Shown here piece by piece: positions 56,711-64,000 of a DNA stretch of 64,000 nt. The first letter of the stretch is position 1. Every line of letters starts with the position of its first letter. The notes under the pieces were generated by a model, which saw nothing but the letters and a program-made list of their open reading frames with translations, searched no databases and was not told where the DNA came from. Origin of the DNA: Euonymus europaeus (taxonomy: Eukaryota > Streptophyta > Magnoliopsida > Celastrales > Celastraceae); assembly GCA_963580455.1 (NCBI GenBank), contig OY756968.1, positions 17,143,996-17,207,995 of the forward strand, in the 5' to 3' direction. The position numbers and the translations under genes are program-made.

Positions 56711-58714
56711 TCAAGACAATTTAGGTGTCCAAACTTTGGATCCTTGAGGGTTAGCCACAATTGTATAAGCATTCACATTAAGCACACATCTTGCATAATC
56801 AAGCTTATCAACATATTTCAAGCACTTTGGCACCCAACACTTCTTCAACCTCACTTCTCTCACTCTAGGGAATGTCACCCTAAATGAAGATGCACCACCC
56901 AAGGGGTGAACACCTTTGGCCTTGGCTTTCGAAGCCTTGGCCGAACCTAGCATGGTTCTTGGAGCTTTAGTCAAGACTCCAATAGGTCTTACAAGCTTAA
57001 CCGATTCTTCATTTTCACATTTAGAACCATCAAGAGTCATAGCATCATAACCAAGTCCACTCCTATCAAGATAATGCCTTTGAGAGACCAACATTTCATC
57101 CAATTTCAAAGAACTCATGGCAAATTTAGATAATTGAGTCTCTAAAAATTTATTCTTTTCTTTCATCATATCAAGCTCATGTTGCAAGGAAGTAGTATTA
57201 GAAATCATTATGCATTCATGTTCATTCCATGAAACCAATTCTTCTTCTAACTCAAGCACTCTAGCTTTAAGATTATCATAATCATACGTATTCCAATTAG
57301 AGCTTTCAACCATACAAGCATTCTCATCAAGCATACGTGATTTTCCTTTCAAGCACTTATTCTCATCAATCAAGGCATCATACTCAAGTATCATATCATC
57401 ATTTTTAGCACATATAGCAAAATACTTGGCATTCAACTCCTCAAGTTCACTAACATGCATTTCATCAATTTTCATAAGTCTAGCATTTTCTTTCTTAAGA
57501 AGTTTGCACTTTCTAAGCAACATACCATGAGAATCACATAAATCATCATAGTTGGCATACAATTCATCATAGGTTAAGGGAGTTGAGTCTTTTACCATCT
57601 CATATTGAGAAGATGAGTCAATTTTCTCCCCTTTTGCCATAAGGCAAAAGTGTGCCTTATGCTCCACTTCATCCTCACATGATGAGCTTGATGAGGAATC
57701 ATCCCATGTTGCTTTCAATGCCTTCTTCTTCTCTTTGCCTTTCCCTTTGTGATATTTCTTGGATGCTTTGGGGCACTCGGCAATAAAGTGACCAACCTTG
57801 CCACAATTGAAACAAGTTGGTTTCTCTCTTTCCTTCTCCTTCTCCTTGTCTTTGAACTTTCGATTCTTGAATCCACCTCTCTTGTTCCTCACAAATTTCT
57901 TGAAATTCTTCACCATCATAGCCATCTCATCATTACTATCTTCACTCTCACTACTTGAAGACACTTCCCTTTTTCCATGACTCATGGCCTCCCTTGGCTT
58001 AGAGGTCACGGCTAGGGCAATGCCCTTCTTCCTTTGAGGCTCCTCATCCACTCTATTTAATACTTTCATCTCATGAGTCATCAAGCTCCCAATGAGCTCA
58101 TCCAACTTCAAAGTCCTCACGTCTTTGGCCTCCTCAATGGCGGTCACCTTCTCACTCCAATTTCTAGGTAAGCTCCTTAGAACTTTTTGTACCTTGTCAT
58201 GCATAGGGTAAGGTTTGCCAAGAGCATTCAAATCATTGCATATGCATGTCAACCTATTAAACATGTCACTAATGCATTCACCTTCAAGCATTTTGAACAA
58301 TTCATATTTTTGCACTAACATGTTAATTTTGCAATCTTTAACTTGACTAGTTCCTTCATGCTTTAATTCTAACATTTTCCAAATCTCTTGAGCACTAGTG
58401 CATGCACTAATATGATCATACTCACCCCTAGCTAATGCAATATGTAACAAGTTAATTGCTTTTTCATTTAAGCTCACCTTCTTGTCATCACTCTCACTAT
58501 ACTCACTCTCATCCTTAGGAACTACCTTATCTCCCTCTTTCTTAGTAGGAATGAATGGTCCATTCTCTATAACTCTCCATAAAGCCATATTCATACTCCT
58601 AAGGAAAATCCTCATCCTATTCTTCCAAAAACCATAATCCTTCCCATCAAAGAAAGGTGGCCTATTTGATGACAAGCCCTCACCATCATGTGGTCTAGTA
58701 CTAGTGTAAGTCAT
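56711..58714 (-). CDS. Copia gag (nucleocapsid with CCHC knuckle)
   Basis: ATG frame of 667 codons starting 43 bp after the primer site. The N-terminal PPFFDGKDYGFWKNRMRIFL is the DUF4219-like start, and the UBN2-like helical capsid part spans ~60-230. A basic stretch and the CCHC knuckle CFNCGKVGHFIAEC lie at ~298-312, followed by Ser/Asp-rich and long coiled-coil regions (to ~560) and a C-terminal basic part. The long coiled-coil tail is typical of SIRE-like gag. It forms the particle and packages RNA. It ends in TGA at 56708-56710, in frame with protease. Confidence 0.88.
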   Translation of the reverse strand: MTYTSTRPHDGEGLSSNRPPFFDGKDYGFWKNRMRIFLRSMNMALWRVIENGPFIPTKKEGDKVVPKDESEYSESDDKKVSLNEKAINLLHIALARGEYDHISACTSAQEIWKMLELKHEGTSQVKDCKINMLVQKYELFKMLEGECISDMFNRLTCICNDLNALGKPYPMHDKVQKVLRSLPRNWSEKVTAIEEAKDVRTLKLDELIGSLMTHEMKVLNRVDEEPQRKKGIALAVTSKPREAMSHGKREVSSSSESEDSNDEMAMMVKNFKKFVRNKRGGFKNRKFKDKEKEKEREKPTCFNCGKVGHFIAECPKASKKYHKGKGKEKKKALKATWDDSSSSSSCEDEVEHKAHFCLMAKGEKIDSSSQYEMVKDSTPLTYDELYANYDDLCDSHGMLLRKCKLLKKENARLMKIDEMHVSELEELNAKYFAICAKNDDMILEYDALIDENKCLKGKSRMLDENACMVESSNWNTYDYDNLKARVLELEEELVSWNEHECIMISNTTSLQHELDMMKEKNKFLETQLSKFAMSSLKLDEMLVSQRHYLDRSGLGYDAMTLDGSKCENEESVKLVRPIGVLTKAPRTMLGSAKASKAKAKGVHPLGGASSFRVTFPRVREVRLKKCWVPKCLKYVDKLDYARCVLNVNAYTIVANPQGSKVWTPKLS

Positions 58715-58756
58715 TTGATCTAAGCTAGAATGTTAATTCTATTACTTCGCTAACCT

Positions 58757-58770
58757 GCTACGATACCAAT
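58757..58770 (-). other. Copia primer-binding site (iMet type)
   Basis: Minus-strand TTGGTATCGTAGCAGG directly follows the 5' LTR end. It matches the common TGGTATCAGAGC site at all but two positions. Confidence 0.75.
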
Positions 58771-61089
58771 TGAAATCACTAGGCTAACACAAGAGGGGGG
58801 GTGAATTGTGTTTTAAAAAATTAAGTATAAACCCCAAGTACAAAACCACAACCTAAAAACCCACAAATGATTAAGGCAATGCAAGAATGCAAATCTGCGC
58901 ACTAATCGTGTAAATGCAATTTGACCTAGCAATTCAACTCAGAATGTAACGAAATTTGATATGCAATATTACAACACCTCAATGAACACTATATAAAAAA
59001 TTCAGCTAAAAATTCGAATTCTAGATATATGAACAATTCACGGACAGATTGACATTCTAGAAAATTAACAATCAAAAGTATACCTAGAATTCAATAATCA
59101 CAAGTTGTTCAACCATAAGCAATATCCCAACAAGCAATGGCAGCAAGCAACACCCTAATATCAACTTCTAAGGCACACAAATCACCAATAACACCAATAG
59201 AATGATAATAAAAAACAAGTCACTACAACAAGGCAGCAAGTTTAACACACAAATAAGCAAGGAAATCAAAATAGTGTGCACAAGGATATTACCTAAGCCC
59301 TCAAGCTTAGGATTTCCCAATCCACTAAAGGATATATGTGGTTTTGCAACAAACTTAGGGTTTCCAAGAACACCCGAAACTTGTACACCAACAAGGTTTG
59401 AAGCTAACCTTAAACTTTCACACACCTCTCAAAGGTAATGCCCTCAAAAGGGACTTTTACAAGTATTTGGATTTTGGTTCTCTCAAGATTAGCTCTAGGC
59501 TATATATGATTGGAGAACACTCAAATTCACAAGATGTTGCTCAAATGGGGTTGGATTCAAATGTGTAGCAAACACTCTTGTAATCTCACACAAAGCTCAC
59601 ACTAGATCAAGAATTGGTTTAGGTGAAGCTTTGTTGAAGAACTCTCAAGAACACACCAAGAGTACCCACGGGTAGAAAGATTTTGGGGTGGTTCAAGGAG
59701 TTTTTTTTGGATCTCTATTTCAAATAGGAAGATGATGGCTTGAATGTAATCAAAGTGGTAGCAAGAGATCGCAAGGAAGAAGCTTGAATCAAGAAGATGA
59801 AGTTGAGAGCAAGTAAGCTTGATCCCTTAGTAAAAATTTGCAAAATGCTTCTTGCCCAACCTAGACGTTGCTGCCCCCTATTGTTCATTCCAAACAAAAC
59901 ACAAACATAGCCATTGGATCAACACCTCTTCAAATCTTGGCCTTTCATTTTCTGTAAAATCTGGACCCTTCTTTAATTCAACCACTCTAATCCCATCCTT
60001 CAAAAATAGTGTCGTTGGCATCATTTTCTCAAGAGTTGTCATTTTGAGTTGCACCTTGTTTGGATCAATCAAATGAGTCTTCTTCATGAAGCAACTCTCT
60101 CTCAAGGAATGCCAAACAAGTCCATCTTAAATTCTGGAAAATATTATAACTTTATGTCATCTTGTCTCTCCCTTGTCTCTTCCTTGTCTCCATAGTGCAA
60201 GTGTTAGGCACACTACCAACCAAGTATTTCAAACTTGTATTCCCTCTACTTTGTTGACTCCAAAACAAATAATAAAGCTTCTAGAAGTTCTTAAGTTAAT
60301 TCTCCAGCAATAATAACACAAGGCACACGGCTGGAACCATTTCTTGCACACAAAGTGTCAAACTTGAACCAAATAGGGTTGACCATGTCCAAACTTGTCT
60401 AAATGAGCTTCAAATCATGATGCACAAATTTTCTCAATAGAATCAGCTTCATGATACTTCAAATAGGCTCATGATGATCAGTTGATTTAGCCTACACAAA
60501 GAATAGATGACAAAACATCCCATTTTTGCTTGTAAGCTCAAAGAGCTTCAATGCTAGCACTTAGGTTAATCAACATGTTATAAGCTTAATAAAATACAAG
60601 TAAGCACATGATAAATCATTTCATATATAATTGAATGTGCATACAAAATTTCACTTATAACTGTGGTCATTTGGTCATTCAATTTGATTATGCAAATCTC
60701 AACTAGCACAGTTTAATGACTGCACAGGTGAATTAATTTCAACAGACAAATTGAACCTGATAAGCTTAAAATTGACCTGACACTATTTGACAATGAAAAA
60801 TTCCAGAGTGTCTTAAATAATTTTAAGAATAAGAATCAAGTCAATCAGAGCTCATATGAATAAGTTATGACTGTTCAACCAACGTGTGCGCAGTGTGATG
60901 TTGTGACAGATTTTAGCATCGAAAAATAAGTCAGTCCCGATTTATCCAATTTATATCAAACATGATCAAACACGATTCCAAAGATATATAATGAAGCTTA
61001 AATCAGTAGATATAATTCATTTCATGATTTATCCAAATTCATCCAAAGTTAAGCACAATCAAATAGTCCAATATGTATTTTTGCATCAA
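58771..61089 (-). mobile_element. 5' LTR of the copia element (outer end lost)
   Basis: Matches 50636-52880 with indels. Similarity stops at ~61089, where gypsy-LTR-like sequence begins. Frames inside are shadows repeated in both LTRs. Confidence 0.8.
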
Positions 61090-61757
61090 AACACAAATGT
61101 AGGACCTATGGTCCAACAAGTATTCCCTGCCTCACCAGGAAGTCATCTAGGTAAGCAAAGAAGAAAAGTAGCTGGGCAGCAGTGTCCTACCGAGGTTACT
61201 CCCTCAGTATAGTGAAACACCTGGACCTACCAAGGTGAAAAGCATTTAAGTGTAACCCCCAACAATAATTGGGGGACCCAAGTTAATAATGGCTCTAAAT
61301 CCTATATAATGCTCTCAAAGTAGGTATTATCTTCCTAATCACAATTTTTTGGAACTCTAATGAAGAGAGAGCTCCAGTCTGAGGAGCTCGCCTGATTTCA
61401 TAATACGAACTGACTTGAGCGTCGGAGCGCCAACGCTAGAGGACCACCTCTGGTGCTGCCTTTAGCTCATCTTTGTTCATTGTGCAGGACTACCTGGCTG
61501 GTCGATTCCTTGGAAGGACCTATATGTTTAGAAATATTGCCTGACCGGTAAGTTGCCTGACTACCTGGCTGGTAAGCTGCCTGGCTGCCTAGCTGGTAAG
61601 CTGACAGACTGCCTGGCTAGTCTACCAGGATTGCCTTGCCTGGCTGGTCGGATTCTTGGGAGGATATTCATCCTCGGTATCTGTACATAACTTCAGGTCT
61701 GACCAACTGATCGTCTTCTCGGTACTGGCACCTTTTTGACGTCATCATATATCTAGT
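61090..61757 (+). mobile_element. R-U5 part of a Tat/Retand-like LTR
   Basis: It contains TATA-like CCTATATAATGC (61301-61312), then GAACTGACTTGAGCGTCGG (~61409), a hallmark of Tat/Retand LTRs just after the transcription start, and ends near GACGTCATCA. It is probably the 3' LTR of the element with pol at 46447 and the antisense ORF, split by the copia insertion. Confidence 0.65.
61484..61650 (+). repeat. CTGGCTGGT minisatellite-like repeats
   Basis: Seven or more imperfect copies of a GCCTGGCTGGTAAGCTG-like word, 18-30 bp apart, within the LTR U5 part. Confidence 0.65.
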
Positions 61758-62279
61758 AAAAAAAATTCTTTTTTTTTACCCCGGGCTACAGCCTAGCCCA
61801 AGCTCCGCCTCTGGGATGGAATACATTGAGTGAGGTTCGAAACCAAATTCATAGATAGTAGATTACATGAAGTTGATGAGTACACGAAGAAGAAAGTATG
61901 GATTGCAACATGCAACCGCATCGGCAGCTTCTTTAGCCGTTCTTTTCCTATTGCGTGTGGCCGTGGTTGGAAAATTGCTTCAGTGATCCAATTATTAGTC
62001 TAACCAAACAACTGTGACAGTTATCTAATTCTTTAGGTGTTCTTGACTGTAATGATTTTGCTCGTATTGTCAATTTTGTTTGGAAAATTAGTTTTAATTT
62101 TGAATTTTATAATTTGATTGGTTATATATGAATTCTCAAGTCCCAACTCACCAGAACATCAACAAATCCATAAATATTTCACATAAAAAGAATCAAAACA
62201 AAAATCTTGAGCAACAAAACCAATATTCTAGATCAATCAACAATATTGGTTTACTATTGTTAGGGTTACAAGGTTAAAA
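61758..62279. other. Unassigned DNA
   Basis: A hairpin GGGCTA-CAGCC-TAGCCC lies at ~61786. A plus-strand open stretch from ~61825 to 61997 (about 55 codons, no ATG at its start) could be an exon remnant but matches nothing I know. The rest is AT-rich. Confidence 0.35.
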
Positions 62280-62447
62280 CAGTCCATTGCGCCAGCTTTG
62301 GAGCTAATATTGAAATATCCTTCCTCTTGACATTCAATGATAGAAATAGAATTACTGGAACCGTCGAATTTAAAGTCTTGTATTTCATGAGCTACGAAAT
62401 GTCCAGTATCATAAATGTTTTGATCAATGATGTTGACTTGTTGACTT
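62241..62447 (-). pseudogene. Possible exon remnant, unknown protein
   Basis: A minus-strand open frame of ~65-70 codons without a start codon, ending at a TGA near 62240. The composition is protein-like (balanced hydrophobic and charged residues, e.g. DTGHFVAHEIQDFKFDG). I do not recognise it. It could be a gene fragment or chance. Confidence 0.25.
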
Positions 62448-63240
62448 CAGCATGGTCTTAAGGGTGATTGCTAAATGCAATCTTAAAAATGCTGAGTAAA
62501 TTCATTGACCTGTAAAAACAGACATGATTATTATTTTGACTCATTAACACGCCAGTAGTCTACTTTTGACTACAGTCTAAAAAAGCTCCAGTTTTTTTCA
62601 CTTTGCTAGAGTAAAGTAGGAGTAGATGGGTATATCTCTAACACGCCAGTTCCAATTATATATATTTTTTAATGAAACACTTCCAATTAATTTTCAACTC
62701 ATGTTACCAACGCATTCTTTCCTTAATCTGTTATAATTTTAGCTTTATATATATACCATAACGGGAAGGATTAGACAAGCAAAGGAAGAACTAAACTTTT
62801 CGATTCAGTTAATGAGTTGAAGCTTGTGATCTTCGCAGAGAATCACTAAACTCAATATATAAATTGGACTCGACAGACTAATCGTCCTGAGTCGTCTTGA
62901 TTATAACAAAGAAGTGGTGGAGGAAGAACAGAGATCTATAAACATAAAATTAAGTAACACAAGAAAAGAAACATAAATAAATTTAACAATGCTAAAGCAA
63001 TCGCAATATCAAGCATTATAAAATAAATGAAAAACAAAAGAACATAAAGAACTTCTGGGCTTTATAACCACAGGCGGCAGAGCCGACCGTTTATGGCGCC
63101 GTCGAAGCAAGACATAAATAAAACAATAAGAGAGGCGGTAGAACCAGCCAAATTATGAACAAATTAAGTAATAAAGGGTAAAATCAGCCATAGATATTAT
63201 TAAATGCATTCAAAAGCTGCAAGTATTTTAAACAAGATAA
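62448..63240. other. AT-rich unassigned DNA
   Basis: No gene seen. An 11-bp direct repeat AACACGCCAGT flanks 83 bp (62546-62556 and 62640-62650). A TATATATATACC run lies near 62745. From ~62890 A-rich tracts dominate. Confidence 0.4.
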
Positions 63241-63432
63241 ACTTACAAACTTTTGAATGCTTGCTTGTAGCTTACATTGGGAGGAGGGAACTCTGTAGTT
63301 CCCGTTTTTGATAAGAGGGGAAGGTCTTGAGAGAGAGAGGAAGTTGAGAGGTTTCTAAGTGATAAGCCTAAGCCAAAGGTTTTCCAAAAACCAAAAGATA
63401 ATGAACTAAGGCATAGGTGGTCTCTTTTATAG
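63241..63432 (-). promoter_or_regulatory. Possible pararetrovirus-like promoter and leader
   Basis: Minus-strand CTATAAAAGAG (at ~63424-63432) is followed by a pyrimidine-rich CCTCTCAACTTCCTCTC stretch. This resembles caulimovirid or plant promoters. Its link with the adjacent viral-like frame is inferred. Confidence 0.3.
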
Positions 63433-63468
63433 ATGAAGAGATCACATTTACAATGATTAAAATAAATA

Positions 63469-64000
63469 CTAAAAGTTGAATAGTGGAACTTGAATAGTGG
63501 TCAATGTCTCCCACCTTTTGAAATGATGCTTCACTTTTGATAATGTTGCTTTTATGGAAAAGCAATAACCTTGTCTTCTTGTCCATAATGTCTTAATTGT
63601 TACCGAATGGTAATTTTTTGGACCCAAAAGGGCATAATGATATTTTTTAGCAAATACCCTGCTGTTAACGGATTTGACAGTTTCTTTACCACCTACCGTT
63701 TGAGGTGGAATAGCTAAGTCGATTAACCCAGACTTAGTTAGGTACCTTGTAGGATTTTTGAGCTTTTGAGTAAAGCTTCCAACTTTCAACGGATTTGGTT
63801 ATTTCTTTACCACCTACCGTTTGAGGTGGAATAGTCAAGCCATAACTGGGCATGATCAGTCATCAAGAAGATCATCGGAATTAAAACTCCGAGAAGATTT
63901 TCTGGAAGATTGTGTGGATTGACTTTTTAGTTCAGATAAGGTTTTTTGAAGAAGATGAGCAAGTTCATCCTCTGATGTGGTTGAAATTAATTTGGAACTG
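63469..64000 (-). pseudogene. Putative endogenous caulimovirid fragment (movement-protein-like), broken
   Basis: A 106-codon frame without ATG (63469-63789, minus strand) resembles part of a caulimovirid movement-protein region, judged by overall pattern only. A second minus-strand open stretch enters from the window edge and stops at 63856-63858; it is Ser/Asp/Glu-rich like the start of such polyproteins. Between them a ~115-bp segment is duplicated (TTTACCACCTACCGTTTGAG at ~63687 and ~63804) with frame changes. Movement proteins widen plasmodesmata for virus spread. Stops, frame changes and the duplication make this copy non-functional. It could also be an unrelated repeat ORF. Confidence 0.45.

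Larger units (their letters stand above)
50636..61089 (-). mobile_element. SIRE-like Ty1/copia retrotransposon
   Basis: A minus-strand element with two long LTRs (left 50636-~53020, right 58771-61089), an iMet-type primer site, and a gag-protease-integrase-RT-RNase H reading frame with the copia domain order. LTRs over 2 kb and two polypurine-like tracts suggest the SIRE/Maximus lineage. The LTRs differ by several indels (for example ~100 bp present only in the right one near 59656-59755, and ~40 bp present only in the left one near 51160-51190), so the insertion is not young. No clear 5-bp target duplication is seen, and the right LTR seems to have lost its outer ~140 bp. Confidence 0.85.

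Noticed and set aside
61780..61800. Hairpin GGGCTA-CAGCC-TAGCCC as a terminator or small RNA
   Set aside because: Only 6 bp of stem, no partner copies in the window, and no transcriptional context.
61825..61997. Plus-strand open stretch of ~55 codons that could be an exon
   Set aside because: No ATG, no recognisable family, and length within chance expectation. Mentioned only as part of the unassigned region.

Overview
The window is nuclear DNA of a flowering plant, probably a eudicot with a large repeat-rich genome. I infer this from plant Ty3/gypsy Tat-lineage (Ogre-like) retrotransposons with tRNA-Arg-type primer sites, a plant L1-type LINE with an RNase H domain, a SIRE-like Ty1/copia element, an antisense 'gypsy-type transposase' ORF with plant-style introns, and a possible endogenous pararetrovirus fragment. 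I see no convincing host gene, tRNA, rRNA or CRISPR, and I cannot name the species.

Layout. (1) 1-6613: a minus-strand tandem array with a ~2.6-kb monomer, each monomer fusing the 3' untranslated region, polypurine tract and start of a Tat-like LTR. (2) 6615-39386: a head-to-tail plus-strand chain in which LTRs are shared: truncated LTR, internal region 1, LTR (13355-16363), internal region 2, a divergent LTR (28511-30642), internal region 3, LTR (36378-39386). Regions 1 and 3 are copies of one non-autonomous family. Region 2 is another, carrying three copies of a 'putative plant transposon protein' ORF; one of these is split by a clean solo LTR with a 5-bp target duplication. None of the three internal regions shows gag-pol. 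Region 3 also holds a ~1.1-kb LTR palindrome and several microhomology junctions. (3) 39687-45307: a nearly intact LINE with a 13-bp target duplication. (4) 45308-61757: a degenerate Tat/Retand-like element (integrase end of pol, then a spliced antisense ORF with its own TATA box) that contains a SIRE-like copia element (50636-61089, minus strand), followed by the R-U5 part of a gypsy LTR. (5) 61758-64000: mostly unassigned DNA, ending in a minus-strand fragment resembling a caulimovirid movement protein.

How it works together: most of the window is selfish DNA. The non-autonomous Tat-like units keep the cis signals (LTR ends, PBS, leader block, hairpins, 3' UTR repeats, PPT) and must have relied on proteins made elsewhere. 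The strongest unusual signals are the shared-LTR chain, the UTR-LTR chimeric tandem array, the roughly 50 copies of a conserved 3' UTR core, a covarying hairpin, an apparent intron inside the LTR, and the frequent microhomology at rearrangement joints.
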